From the NCBI GenBank assembly GCA_020073705.1, contig JAIQES010000028.1:1-53133 (forward strand): a DNA stretch of 53,133 bases, written 5' to 3'. Under the pieces are notes generated by a model, which saw only the letters and a program-made list of their open reading frames with translations, had not been told where the DNA came from and did no database searches. The stretch is from Terriglobia bacterium (lineage in GTDB: Bacteria; Acidobacteriota; Terriglobia; Acidiferrales; UBA7541). This document shows, piece by piece, positions 32,780 through 41,957 of this stretch (the first letter of the stretch is position 1; each line of letters opens with the position of its first letter). Both the position numbers and the translations under genes were made by a program.

Positions 32780-34444
32780 TTATAGTTCGAGAATCACCGG
32801 GAGGATCAGAGGACGCTTTGAGGTTTGTTTCTTGAGGTAGCGTCTCAGGTCCACACGAATCTTTTCCTTAATGACGCTCCAATCAGTCTTCTCTTCAGGG
32901 TTCGATTGTTCCACGGTACGGAGAACGACATCGCGCGCTCCGGCGAGCAGTCCCTGACCGTTTTCCGACGGGAGGAATCCGCGCGTTACAATTTCCGGCT
33001 GCGATTCGATCTGACCGGTGTGTTTATCGATGGCGATGATCGGCACGACCACGCCGTCTTCGGAAAGATGCTGGCGATCGCGAATGACGAATTCTTCTAT
33101 CTCCTCGAGCGAGCCAGAATCGACGCAGACGCGTCCCGCCGTCACGGCTTCGCGCCGGTAGGCAACGTCGTCAATAAATTCGATCGGCTGGCCGTCTTCG
33201 ATGAGAAGAATTTCGCCGGACACTGTGCCAACCGTATGCGCGAGCGCGGCATGGCGGAACAACTGGCGGTACTCGCCGTGAACGGGAATGAAGTAGCGCG
33301 GTCGAACGAGGTTCAATAGAAGTTTTTGCTCTTCCTGGCTCGCGTGGCCGGACACATGAATCACGCCGCCGTCATTGTCATAATAGACCAATGCGCGTTT
33401 GCGAAACATGTGGTCGAGCATGCGGAAGATGGCTTTGTCGTTGCCGGGAATGATGCGTGCGGAGAGGATCACCGTATCGCGCTCGTCGAGCGTGAGCAGA
33501 CGGTGGTTATCCACAGCCATCCGCGACAGAGAAGACATCGGCTCGGCCTGGCTGCCGCCTACCAGGACAACCAACTTTTCCGCCGGGAAGGACGCGATGT
33601 CCTGCGTGCGAACAACCAGGCCATCGGGAATGTTCAGGCGGTTCATGCCGTGCGCAATCTCGACGTTATCCACCATGCTGCGGCCGATGAAAGCGACTTT
33701 GCGCCCCGCGGCCGCGGCGATGTTCACGACCTGCTGGATGCGCGGAATCGAGGACGCAAAGCAGGAGACAATGACCTTGCGCGTCGCCGCGCGCGTGAGT
33801 TCCTCAATGCGGGGCCGGACCGTCCGCTCCGAGGGCGTGTAGCCGGGACGCTCAGCGTTGGTGCTGTCGCTGAACATCGCGAGCACGCCTTGCTCCCCAT
33901 AGCGCGCGAATGTGTGCAGGTCAAACGGTTGGCCATCGGTCGGCGTGGGGTCCATCTTGAAGTCACCCGTGTGAATCACAATTCCCACGGGGGTATGGAT
34001 GGCTAGCGCGACGCAGTCAATCGTACTGTGTGTTACACTTATGAACTCGATTTCGAACGGCCCGACTTCAAGCTTTCGTCCCGGGATGACTTCGCGCAGG
34101 TCAGCCCTGTCGAGCAGCGCGTGTTCTTCCAGGCGCTTGTGCACTAGAGCGAGCGTAAAGCGCGTGCCGTAAATGGGCACATTCAGGTCGCGCAAAATAT
34201 AGGGAAGCGCGCCAATGTGATCTTCATGTCCATGGGTCAGCAGGATGGCCCTCAGGTGCTGGCGATTCTGCTTCAGGTAGGTAATGTCCGGTATCACGAT
34301 GTCCACGCCGAGAAGTTCGGCCTCGGGAAACATCATGCCCGCGTCGATCAGAATCATGTCGTCGCCTGTGCGTAAGACGAGCATGTTCATGCCGAACTCG
34401 CCCAGTCCGCCCAGAGGAATTGCTAAAAGAGAAGGTTTGTCCAA
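32780..34444 (-). CDS. rnj: Ribonuclease J
   Basis: Metallo-beta-lactamase fold RNase with 5'-3' exonuclease and endonuclease activity in mRNA decay and rRNA maturation. The 554-residue length is typical. The zinc site is LTHGHEDHIGALPY, with the downstream ligands in HTGDFKMDPTP; the beta-CASP domain includes DSTNAERPG and SGHASQEEQKLL, followed by FIPVHGEYRQL. A C-terminal domain with WSVIKEKIRVDLRRYLKKQ is present. The start at 34444 gives the family N-terminus LLAIPLGGLGEFGMNM. It heads a minus-strand operon with the GNAT gene; uppP and ftsK follow after larger gaps. Confidence 0.95.
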   Translation of the reverse strand: MDKPSLLAIPLGGLGEFGMNMLVLRTGDDMILIDAGMMFPEAELLGVDIVIPDITYLKQNRQHLRAILLTHGHEDHIGALPYILRDLNVPIYGTRFTLALVHKRLEEHALLDRADLREVIPGRKLEVGPFEIEFISVTHSTIDCVALAIHTPVGIVIHTGDFKMDPTPTDGQPFDLHTFARYGEQGVLAMFSDSTNAERPGYTPSERTVRPRIEELTRAATRKVIVSCFASSIPRIQQVVNIAAAAGRKVAFIGRSMVDNVEIAHGMNRLNIPDGLVVRTQDIASFPAEKLVVLVGGSQAEPMSSLSRMAVDNHRLLTLDERDTVILSARIIPGNDKAIFRMLDHMFRKRALVYYDNDGGVIHVSGHASQEEQKLLLNLVRPRYFIPVHGEYRQLFRHAALAHTVGTVSGEILLIEDGQPIEFIDDVAYRREAVTAGRVCVDSGSLEEIEEFVIRDRQHLSEDGVVVPIIAIDKHTGQIESQPEIVTRGFLPSENGQGLLAGARDVVLRTVEQSNPEEKTDWSVIKEKIRVDLRRYLKKQTSKRPLILPVILEL

Positions 34445-34789
34445 TGCAGCTCACGTCCTTGCGCGCGGCCCTTCATCGTATCACAATGGCTTGTGGGAAA
34501 TTGGAGAAGCGGAGAGGTCTTGGCTGAGGATGCAGGCCTGGGAGTCTCGGTCAGATCTGAACATGGAGATGATGTCCGCGTTCCGCGGAGTTGCAGGTGG
34601 GTTCATCGTAGAGGGGCCCCTCGTCAAAATGCATCCAGCACATGATCCTGTGACTCAGGTCGCAGCGACATCGCTTGCCGGTAGCGTGCAGCGCGAGGGG
34701 GTGAGATTGTGCGGCTCTGGAAATTCGCGAAGTCCGCACAAATTCAGACCAGTAGAGTCGTTCGAACGGGACAGGCTAGGGCTTTTTTC
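34445..34789. other. Divergent intergenic region
   Basis: This 345-bp gap separates RNase J (minus) from the nitronate monooxygenase (plus). A GTG-started extension of the downstream gene to 34709 is possible. No RNA gene, strong hairpin with T-run or recognisable gene fragment was found. Confidence 0.4.
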
Positions 34790-36211
34790 ATGAACAGCAA
34801 TCCCATGATTATTCAGGGCGGGATGGGTGCGGGTATCTCAAATTGGCGGCTTGCGCACGCTGTATCCCAGATGGGTCAGCTAGGGGTCGTGTCGGGAACC
34901 GCCCTGGACCAGATCCTTGCCAGGCGGCTGCAGGATGGCGACAAGGGCGGGCACATGCGCCGCGGCCTCGATCATTTTCCTTTCCCATCAATGGGCGAGC
35001 GCATCTGGCAAAGCTACTACATCAAAGGGGGCAAACCGGAGAACGGATCCTATAAGACTCTGCCGATGCATAAAAAGGACAGCCCACGCGAACTCACGGA
35101 GCTTTGCATCGTGGCCAACTTTGTCGAGGTCTATTTGGCGAGGGAAGGCCACGACAATCCCGTGGGAATCAACTATCTGGAAAAGATTCAGATTCCCCAC
35201 TTGGCTTCGATCTACGGAGCCATGCTCGCAGGTGTTGGTTACATTTTAATGGGTGCAGGTGTCCCAGTAAAGATTCCCGGCGTGCTCGATCAGTTCACCC
35301 ATCACGATCCTGCGACGTATCCCCTGCACGTTACAGGTTCGCAGGAGGGGGATGACACGACGATGACGTTTGATCCGCGAAAATTTATGGAGGCTGATCT
35401 GCCGCCGCTGACACGGCCGAAATTCTTCGCCATCGTTTCTTCCAATACGCTGGCCACAACAATGGTGAAGAAGGCGACCGGCAAGGTGGATGGATTCATC
35501 ATCGAGAGGCCCACGGCTGGGGGGCACAATGCGCCGCCTCGTGGAAAACTTCAGCTCGATAAAGCAGGCGAACCGATCTATGGAGAGCGCGACAATGTGG
35601 ACCTCGAAAAGATACGCGAACTAGGGTTGCCATTCTGGCTCGCTGGCGGGTATGGATCACACGAGAAGCTTCGCGAAGCCTTGGCCCTCGGCGCTGCAGG
35701 TGTGCAGGTAGGAACAGCATTCGCATACTGCGAGGAGTCGGGTTTGAGGGACGACTACAAGCAGGCGCTGCTAAGGAAAGTTGTCTCTTGCGATGCTCGA
35801 GTATGCACGGATCCGGTGGCCTCTCCCACGAGTTTCCCGTTCAAGGTTGCGCGTTTGGAGGGCACGATCTCGGAGGATGATGTGTATTTGGCCCGGCCCC
35901 GCATCTGCGATCTCGGCTTTCTGCGTGAGGCTTACAGGACTCCTGAGGGCACGATTGACTACCGCTGCGCGGCGGAGCCGGTAAGTACATACATCGCAAA
36001 GGGCGGAAAACTGGAAAGCACTCTGGGGAAGAAATGCCTGTGCAATGCACTGCTGTCAACGATCGGATATTCCCAAGTCCGGTGCGGCAAATATGTTGAA
36101 AACGGCCTGGTGACATCCGGGGACGATCTGATCGGGATTTCTCGTTTCTTTCCGGCAAACGGAACGTCTTACACCGCAAAAGACGTGCTGGCAAAACTGA
36201 TGAACGGTTGA
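34790..36211 (+). CDS. Nitronate monooxygenase/PfaD-family flavoprotein
   Basis: A 473-residue FMN-dependent TIM-barrel protein of the 2-nitropropane dioxygenase superfamily. The N-terminus NPMIIQGGMGAGISNWRLA and the stretches GFIIERPTAGGHNAPP and LPFWLAGGYGSHEKLREAL, with GAAGVQVGTAFAYCEE, form the FMN phosphate site. It is longer than simple nitronate monooxygenases (about 320-380 residues) and its C-terminal extension contains clustered cysteines (YRCAAEPV, GKKCLCNALL, QVRCGKY), so an enoyl-reductase-like PfaD role or a metal site is possible. ATG 34790 is chosen from the conserved start; ribosome site evidence is weak and an in-frame GTG lies at 34709. Confidence 0.83.
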   Translation: MNSNPMIIQGGMGAGISNWRLAHAVSQMGQLGVVSGTALDQILARRLQDGDKGGHMRRGLDHFPFPSMGERIWQSYYIKGGKPENGSYKTLPMHKKDSPRELTELCIVANFVEVYLAREGHDNPVGINYLEKIQIPHLASIYGAMLAGVGYILMGAGVPVKIPGVLDQFTHHDPATYPLHVTGSQEGDDTTMTFDPRKFMEADLPPLTRPKFFAIVSSNTLATTMVKKATGKVDGFIIERPTAGGHNAPPRGKLQLDKAGEPIYGERDNVDLEKIRELGLPFWLAGGYGSHEKLREALALGAAGVQVGTAFAYCEESGLRDDYKQALLRKVVSCDARVCTDPVASPTSFPFKVARLEGTISEDDVYLARPRICDLGFLREAYRTPEGTIDYRCAAEPVSTYIAKGGKLESTLGKKCLCNALLSTIGYSQVRCGKYVENGLVTSGDDLIGISRFFPANGTSYTAKDVLAKLMNG

Positions 36212-36229
36212 CTCCGCAATCAGCAGTAT

Positions 36230-36303
36230 AAACCCGCATTTCCGTTTTGAAAGTTGCAGGCAAATCTTCCGGCGCTATTCATCATCTGCATTTATGCGGG
36301 TTT
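36230..36303. repeat. Long-loop inverted repeat after the nitronate monooxygenase
   Basis: AAACCCGCAT (36230-36239) is perfectly complementary to ATGCGGGTTT (36294-36303) with 54 bases between. It begins 19 bp after the stop codon and may stabilise or end the transcript; no clear T-run follows. Confidence 0.4.
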
Positions 36304-36368
36304 GAGCGCGATCAGAACGGCCAAAACTAGTCACACTACCACCCCAAAGGGGCCAGCGCGGCTTGCGT

Positions 36369-36397
36369 TTGACACGATGGGACAGGAGGGCTAGGCT
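36369..36397 (+). promoter_or_regulatory. Promoter of the CocE/NonD hydrolase
   Basis: A perfect TTGACA (36369-36374) and TAGGCT (36392-36397), spaced 17 bp apart, lie about 137 bp before the TTG start. No other element was identified in this 322-bp gap except the upstream inverted repeat. Confidence 0.5.
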
Positions 36398-36533
36398 TTC
36401 GGGCGAACGGGGAAGCTCAAAACGGAAATTCCGGATTATTCGAAAGCGCTAGACCGCGCGAAGACTGCCAACTGATTCGCACTTCGCGGCGCCAAGCTGT
36501 GTCCAATTTTTGTGCGCCCCGAAAGGAGTAAAC

Positions 36534-38495
36534 TTGTCCAGGAACCGGCCCAGGCTGGAATATTTCATTACGGTCGTACTTCTCGTCCTGCTCGCGCAAG
36601 CTCGATCAACGAACGCTCAGGCGCCCGCGGCAACGCCTGATCCTCAATACGACGTCGTCGTTGCCAAAAACGTAATGGTCGCGATGAGGGATGGCGTGAA
36701 GCTGGCAACGGACATCTATCTTCCGGCGCGCGACGGCGTTGCGGCGTCAGGAAAGTTTCCCGTGCTCGTCTGCCGGACGCCCTACGGGAAAAATCCTCCT
36801 CCTATTACCTCAGCAACAAATCCAATGGCAGAAAAAGAGATGAATGCGGCCAGCTACTTCGCGAAGAATGGTTACGTGGTTGTGCTGCAAGACGTTCGAG
36901 GGCGCTTCGACTCCGAGGGCAAATTTTATTTCGCAATCAATGAGGGTCCGGACGGTTACGACACCGTGGAATGGGCCGCGAGCCAGCCCTGGTCCAACGG
37001 GAAAGTCGGCACCTACGGCGCATCTTATATGGCGCACGTCCAGAACGCGATGGCCGTGCTGCGACCGCCGCATCTAAGCGCCATGTTCATCACGGTGGGA
37101 GCAGGGAATTATTTCGAAGAAGGCGCATGGCGTGGCGGCGCGTTTATGCTCCTTCACAACGTCTTTTACGCCTTAACCTCGCTTGCCATGACGAGCCATG
37201 AAGCTCGCGCAAATCCGGTTACGCTGGCGGCCTTGACTCAGGCTGCTCACCAGGATCTCGGCTCGTGGCTCCTCGCTTATCCTTATCGATCCGCCGCGAC
37301 TCCCTTCAGCTCGGCGCCCGCATACGAGAAATGGTTTCAGGACTATGTAGACCACTACACCTACGATGATTATTGGAAGCAAAACGGTCTGAATGCTGAA
37401 GTTTCTTACGACAAATATCCGGACATCCCGATGTACTTCACTACAGGCTGGTACGATTTTTTTGAGCGTGGAAGCCTAAACAACTTTAAGGCCATGGCGT
37501 CACGGCACAAGTCTCCGACAAAACTGCTCGTCGGCCCGTGGGAGCACAGTGTCAATGGCCCGCGCTTCACTGGTGACGTTGACTTCGGACCAACAGCCGA
37601 GTTCGATATGTTCGCGGAGCAATTGCGTTGGTTCAATCAAACATTAAAGGGCGAAGAAACGGGAATCTTGCACGAACCGCCGGTAAGAGTTTTCGTCATG
37701 GGCGGGGGAAGCGGCTCGAAATCGGAAGCCGGTAGAATGCAGGACGGCGGCCAATGGATCGCCACAACGGCATGGCCACCACCCGGCGCGGTTTCCCGCT
37801 CCTATTACCTCCACAGCGACGGTTCGCTTTCCGAACGATCTCCCGAGGCGGAGGCCCCGAGTGTTTACGAGTACGATCCCGCTCATCCGGTTCCTTCCAT
37901 CGGCGGCCAGATGAACGGCGGCGTCGGACCTGCATTTCCGGCCGATGGACCGCGCGACCAGGTTTGTAGCGTCAAGACTTTTGGCTGCGACAATGATTTG
38001 CCGTTGGCCTCTCGTCGCGATGTGCGCGTTTTTCAGACCCCGCCACTCGAATCGGATGTCGAGATTGCCGGTCCTGTATCCGTCGATCTTTGGATTTCAT
38101 CTTCGGCTCCGGACACGGACTTCACGGCGAAGCTCGTGGACGTCGCGCCGCCGAGCAAGGACTACCCCTTCGGCTTCGCCATGAATATTGAAGACCGGAT
38201 TATTCGCGTGCGCTGGAGCCAGGGTCTGGATAAGCCAGCTCCCCTGAAAGCCGGAGAAGTACGAATGGTAACCATTGACCTAATCGCAGCAGGGAATCGC
38301 TTCACCAAGGGCCACCGCATACGTGTGGACATTTCCAGCAGCAATTTCCCGTACTTCGATCTCAACCCCAATACAGGCGAGCGGCCGGGCTATTCAACTC
38401 ATATGGAAAAAGCGTTGAATATGGTCTATCACGATAGCGGACATCCATCGCACCTGAACCTCACCGTGATGCCGTCAAATTCCGTGTCACCGTAA
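36534..38495 (+). CDS. Secreted CocE/NonD-family hydrolase (X-Pro dipeptidyl-peptidase S15 superfamily)
   Basis: A 653-residue serine hydrolase of the family with cocaine esterase and glutaryl-7-ACA acylase, probably an exported esterase, amidase or peptidase. The start is TTG 36534, placed 5 bases after AAAGGAG (36522-36528); it gives a signal peptide with a hydrophobic core (YFITVVLLVLLAQ) ending near TNAQA. The alpha/beta hydrolase domain begins with VMVAMRDGVKLATDIYLP; the nucleophile elbow is TYGASYMAH (Ser in G-x-S-x), slightly different from the common G-x-S-Y-x-G. GPWEH is near the expected catalytic His. The C-terminal jelly-roll is seen in EIAGPVSVDLWISSSAPDTD and RIRVDISSSNFPYFDLNPNTG cut to its core. 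It is monocistronic. Confidence 0.88.
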   Translation: MSRNRPRLEYFITVVLLVLLAQARSTNAQAPAATPDPQYDVVVAKNVMVAMRDGVKLATDIYLPARDGVAASGKFPVLVCRTPYGKNPPPITSATNPMAEKEMNAASYFAKNGYVVVLQDVRGRFDSEGKFYFAINEGPDGYDTVEWAASQPWSNGKVGTYGASYMAHVQNAMAVLRPPHLSAMFITVGAGNYFEEGAWRGGAFMLLHNVFYALTSLAMTSHEARANPVTLAALTQAAHQDLGSWLLAYPYRSAATPFSSAPAYEKWFQDYVDHYTYDDYWKQNGLNAEVSYDKYPDIPMYFTTGWYDFFERGSLNNFKAMASRHKSPTKLLVGPWEHSVNGPRFTGDVDFGPTAEFDMFAEQLRWFNQTLKGEETGILHEPPVRVFVMGGGSGSKSEAGRMQDGGQWIATTAWPPPGAVSRSYYLHSDGSLSERSPEAEAPSVYEYDPAHPVPSIGGQMNGGVGPAFPADGPRDQVCSVKTFGCDNDLPLASRRDVRVFQTPPLESDVEIAGPVSVDLWISSSAPDTDFTAKLVDVAPPSKDYPFGFAMNIEDRIIRVRWSQGLDKPAPLKAGEVRMVTIDLIAAGNRFTKGHRIRVDISSSNFPYFDLNPNTGERPGYSTHMEKALNMVYHDSGHPSHLNLTVMPSNSVSP

Positions 38496-38678
38496 ACGAC
38501 GCGCCGCCCGAATGCTTCCACTCTCAGCGCAAACGCGCTTCCTATTTCCAAATTCAAGCGCGGAGCGGAAAGTCAACTTATTAAGACCACAAAATAGCGA
38601 GCAAGCGAATCAGCGCATCGGCAACGCTTGAGAGGAGATTCTCTCGAAGTACTCACGGAAAGTAATTTCCTCATAAGA

Positions 38679-38951
38679 TCAATTGCCGCCGGCGAACAGA
38701 CGCGCGACGACTACGAGCAGGACGGCGCCGAGCGTTGCAGCGGCAATGCTGTATAGTACGCCGCCGCCGAAAATGCCAAGCCTTGTGAAAATCCAACCGC
38801 CAAGAACGGCGCCCACCAGTCCAAGGAAGACATCGGCAATGCAGCCGAATCCCCGGCCGCGCGAGACCTTCCCCGCAAGCCAGCCCGCAATCAGACCCAC
38901 GAGCAGCCATCCCAGCAAAGAACTTGGCACGCTGAAGAATATGAAGTGCAT
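38679..38951 (-). CDS. GlsB/YeaQ/YmgE-type small membrane protein
   Basis: A 90-residue inner-membrane protein of the family called transglycosylase-associated or GlsB/YeaQ/YmgE, often induced by stress; its biochemical function is unknown. Three hydrophobic helices are visible (about 5-24, 38-58 and 65-86). The glycine-rich signature GLIAGWLAGKVSRGRGFG links helices 1 and 2, and GLVGAVLGGWIF lies in the second helix, as in family members. The protein is complete. It lies 13 bp downstream of aguA on the same strand, so it may be read through from the polyamine operon, but no functional tie is known. Confidence 0.88.
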   Translation of the reverse strand: MHFIFFSVPSSLLGWLLVGLIAGWLAGKVSRGRGFGCIADVFLGLVGAVLGGWIFTRLGIFGGGVLYSIAAATLGAVLLVVVARLFAGGN

Positions 38952-38964
38952 GGAGCGCTCCTCT

Positions 38965-40044
38965 CTACGCGGGTTCCTGTTGCGTCATACAGTGTAGCGT
39001 ACCCAAGCCGAGAACGAGATCAAGACATGCGATTCCGAAGACCTTGCGGGCTGGAAATAAGTCAGCAAGTTTGGCGAGGGCCGCGGCGTCGTTAGGATCA
39101 TTGAATGTTGGCGCCAAAACGATTTGGTTCGCAATATAGAAATTTGCGTAGCTGGCGGGAAGGCGCTGCCCGTCGAAATAAACGGGCGCCGGCATAGGTA
39201 GCGTTTCGATGCGGAGCGCCTGGCCATTCTGATCTTTCATTTCGCGAAGCAGCGCGAGATTTTCCTTTAAGGGCTGGCGGTTCACCTCTGACGGATCGTC
39301 TTCTACGACGGTAACCACCGTGGTTGGATTCACAAATCGTGCGACGTCGTCCACGTGGCCGTGGGTGTCATCGCCTGCGATGCCGTTTTTGAGCCAAAGG
39401 ACTTGCTTGATGCCGAGGTAGTCGCGGAAGATCTTTTCTAACTCTTCGCGGGATAGACCCGGATTGCGCGCCTGAATTGGGCTGAGGAGGCACTCCTCGG
39501 TCGTAAGCAGGGAGCCGCAGCCATTTACCTCGATGCTGCCGCCCTCGAGGACAACGCGGCGACCGTGCAACTCGGGATGCCACTGTCGCCACATGAGTTT
39601 ACGAGCGAGTTTGTCGTTCGCGGCATCGTCCTTCTTCCAATCGTCGTATTTAGCCCACGCGTTGAAGCGCCAATTCGTGACGGCAATTTCACCCTTGCCG
39701 TTGCGGACGAAAATCGGCCCGAAATCACGGGTCCACCCGCGATTTGTTGGAATGTGGAAGAAATCCACGGCAGATAGATTCGCGCCGGCCTTTTTCAGAG
39801 TGCGCCGGATGGCGCGCTCCGCGCCGGCATGCTCAACCAGAATTCGTACGCGCTCGACCTGCGAAAGGCGGCGCACAATGTCCGCATAGACCCACGGAAT
39901 CGGAGCAAACTTCCCAGGCCAATCGGTCGTTTCATGGGGCCAAGCGAGCCATGTGGCTGCGTGCGGCTCCCACTCCGCAGGCATCCGGTAGCCGAGTTCA
40001 AAGGGAGTGGCTGAACTAGCGCGCGGGGGGTTCACTCGAGCCAT
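38965..40044 (-). CDS. aguA: Agmatine deiminase
   Basis: Hydrolyses agmatine to N-carbamoylputrescine and ammonia in the cytoplasm. The 359-residue protein has the guanidino-group-modifying pentein fold. Visible family signatures are MPAEWEPHAATWLAWPH at the start, RDFGPIFVRN, the central VLEGGSIEVNG, AGDDTHGHVDD with catalytic His and Asp, and the nucleophilic cysteine at the very end in LGTLHCMTQQ. The gene start overlaps the end of aguB by 13 bp, giving translational coupling. With aguB and the pyruvoyl arginine decarboxylase upstream it completes a route from arginine to putrescine. It is not arginine deiminase, whose motifs differ. Confidence 0.95.
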   Translation of the reverse strand: MARVNPPRASSATPFELGYRMPAEWEPHAATWLAWPHETTDWPGKFAPIPWVYADIVRRLSQVERVRILVEHAGAERAIRRTLKKAGANLSAVDFFHIPTNRGWTRDFGPIFVRNGKGEIAVTNWRFNAWAKYDDWKKDDAANDKLARKLMWRQWHPELHGRRVVLEGGSIEVNGCGSLLTTEECLLSPIQARNPGLSREELEKIFRDYLGIKQVLWLKNGIAGDDTHGHVDDVARFVNPTTVVTVVEDDPSEVNRQPLKENLALLREMKDQNGQALRIETLPMPAPVYFDGQRLPASYANFYIANQIVLAPTFNDPNDAAALAKLADLFPARKVFGIACLDLVLGLGTLHCMTQQEPA

Positions 40045-40910
40045 CGCTCCAGGATGGGAGAGTAGGCGTCAATACGGCGGTCCCGCAGAAACGGCCAGTT
40101 CCGTCGAACGTCTTCGACGCGGCTTGGATCGCATTCAACCAGCAGGATTTCTTCCTTATCCGCAGACCCTTCGGCGAGAACCTGGCCGAACGGATCGGAA
40201 ACAAAAGAGTGGCCCCAGAATTCGAGGCCATTTGGGGGGGTGCCTTCGATCCCGACGCGATTCACCGCTGCCACGAATACGCCATTCGCGATGGCATGGG
40301 AACGCTGGATCGTGCGCCAGGCATCGAGCTGGGCGGCGCCGAATTCCTGTTTCTCGAACGGATGCCAGCCAATCGCTGTCGGATAAAAGAGAATGTTTGC
40401 GCCGCCGAGGCTGGCGAGGCGCGCCGCCTCCGGATACCACTGGTCCCAACACACAAGCACACCGATGCGAGCGAAGCGCGTGTTGAAATTGGGGAAGCCA
40501 AGATCGCCCGGCGTGAAATAAAACTTTTCGTAATAAAGCGGGTCGTCCGGGATGTGCATCTTGCGGTACTTGCCGAGCAGCGATCCGTCAGCGTCAAGAA
40601 TCGCGGCGGTGTTGTGATAGATGCCGGTGGCGCGGCGCTCGAAAAGCGAGCCGACGATGACGACGTTCAGGCTGCGCGCGAGTTTCGAAAGGGCCTCGGT
40701 GGACGGGCCCGGAATCGGCTCCGCAAGCTCGAACAGCTCCGCATTTTCTTCCCGGCAGAAATATTGCGTCCGGAACAATTCCTGCAGGCAAATGATCTGA
40801 GCGCCCTGCCCGGCAGCTTCCCGAATGCGCGTTTCAGCCTTGGCAATGTTCTCCCGCGGATCGGGAGAGCAGCTCATCTGGATCAGGCCGACAGTGAATT
40901 TCCCCGCCAT
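40032..40910 (-). CDS. aguB: N-carbamoylputrescine amidase
   Basis: Nitrilase-superfamily amidase that converts N-carbamoylputrescine to putrescine, CO2 and ammonia. The Glu-Lys-Cys triad is readable: Glu in ICLQELFRTQYF, Lys in GKYRKMHIPDD, and Cys in IGVLVCWDQWYPEAARL. The 292-residue length and the AguB-type stretches GAQIICLQELF and NGVFVAAVNRVG fit this branch better than general nitrilases. The start at 40910 is conventional. The gene overlaps aguA by 13 bp and lies 155 bp after the arginine decarboxylase gene on the same strand. The order in transcription (decarboxylase, aguB, aguA) does not follow the pathway order for the last two steps. Confidence 0.95.
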   Translation of the reverse strand: MAGKFTVGLIQMSCSPDPRENIAKAETRIREAAGQGAQIICLQELFRTQYFCREENAELFELAEPIPGPSTEALSKLARSLNVVIVGSLFERRATGIYHNTAAILDADGSLLGKYRKMHIPDDPLYYEKFYFTPGDLGFPNFNTRFARIGVLVCWDQWYPEAARLASLGGANILFYPTAIGWHPFEKQEFGAAQLDAWRTIQRSHAIANGVFVAAVNRVGIEGTPPNGLEFWGHSFVSDPFGQVLAEGSADKEEILLVECDPSRVEDVRRNWPFLRDRRIDAYSPILERWLE

Positions 40911-41065
40911 GCTCGAATCATAGCATCATCTTTTTAGTTTTGACGCGCAGACATTTCTCGGAAAGATGTTTTGCCGGTGAATCAGGACAAACCAAGGGGA
41001 AAGGCGGGACCCACTTCGGGGGATGACAGGGAAGGACCTTATCGGGTTTGAGACGCGCGAACGGT

Positions 41066-41623
41066 TCAGTCGTCTTCACCAATCATGATGGCAGCGGCAA
41101 GCACGGTCGTCCAAAGTCCGCGCTTATCGCCGACGGCGGACTGTGTGATGTTCATCGTGCGGACGATTTTGTTGGAAATGCGGTAGACCTCTTTTTTCTC
41201 GTCCCAGGAAAGATCGGGGTCGAATTCCACATTGAGCGTGGTGGCCAGCATCTCTGCGGCCAGCTCTTCGGTGTATTCGCCCGCAACCTCTTCGGTTTCG
41301 CCGAACGAATGATGCTCGGAGAGATAGCCGTACATCGATTTGTCGGCCGGAAGCGCCAAGCCAATGCCCGTGGCGATCAGCCGGTGCGCCTCACGCGTCG
41401 AGTTTTCGCTGATGACAGTGAACGCTACCTGGCCCGGTTTGATGTGCTTCAAACCTTCACTGCGCGAAATCAGTTTGCAGTTGGGAGGAAATATGGAAGA
41501 CACGCGGACAATGTTGCACGCCGCGATACCCGCGCTGCGCAGCGCCAGCTCAAAGCTCGAGAGCCGCTCGCGATGCTTTCCGACGCCTTTTGTGAGAAAA
41601 ATCTTTTTAGCGACAAATGCCAT
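41066..41623 (-). CDS. Pyruvoyl-dependent arginine decarboxylase
   Basis: Decarboxylates arginine to agmatine with a pyruvoyl group formed by self-cleavage instead of PLP. The 185-residue proenzyme has the expected cleavage site in NIVRVSSIFPPNC, where the second serine becomes the pyruvoyl at the new N-terminus of the beta subunit. Further family segments are ISENSTREAHRLIATGIGLA, with the first part containing the active-site Glu region, and GYLSEHHSFGETEEVAGEYTEELA cut across the acidic helix. Length matches archaeal and bacterial homologues. It heads the agu genes, providing their substrate. The start at 41623 has only a poorly spaced ribosome site (GGAGG about 20 bases upstream). Confidence 0.92.
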   Translation of the reverse strand: MAFVAKKIFLTKGVGKHRERLSSFELALRSAGIAACNIVRVSSIFPPNCKLISRSEGLKHIKPGQVAFTVISENSTREAHRLIATGIGLALPADKSMYGYLSEHHSFGETEEVAGEYTEELAAEMLATTLNVEFDPDLSWDEKKEVYRISNKIVRTMNITQSAVGDKRGLWTTVLAAAIMIGEDD

Positions 41624-41957
41624 GAGGGTGCCGGAGTGCGGTGCCTCCTAAACTGTTTCCGAGACTCGCGTGAAAACTTTTACGCGAGCGGAAAAGTAAC
41701 AAGAACACTGGATGCTGTCAATCAATTTCCCGCTCGAACGCGGATGTCTGTGCCGATTTTGCCAGCCGCCATTGCGTCGTATCCGAGTGCGCTCATCACG
41801 AGCATCGTGCAGTTCGTCTTGTCCGTATCCTTCCGCGCGAAATAGCAGGCGCGGGAAGTGCGTTGCATGGTTCTCCGGAATCGAGTAGCAGGACATTGGG
41901 CCGAGAAACGCAATCAAAATTGTGATTCCGGACAAGCGTCGTTAATGTTTCACTGGA
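41624..41957. other. Intergenic region between the arginine decarboxylase and the GAF gene
   Basis: A minus-strand frame in this 334-bp gap reads MLVMSALGYDAMAAGKIGTD, which has protein-like composition but no family I can name; it may be a gene remnant. Near the decarboxylase, GGAGG lies about 20 bases before its start. No terminator with a T-run is apparent. Confidence 0.35.

Noticed and set aside
41048-41845. Plus-strand frame opposite the arginine decarboxylase and its upstream gap
   Set aside because: The decarboxylase is clear on the minus strand; the antisense frame has no family features.
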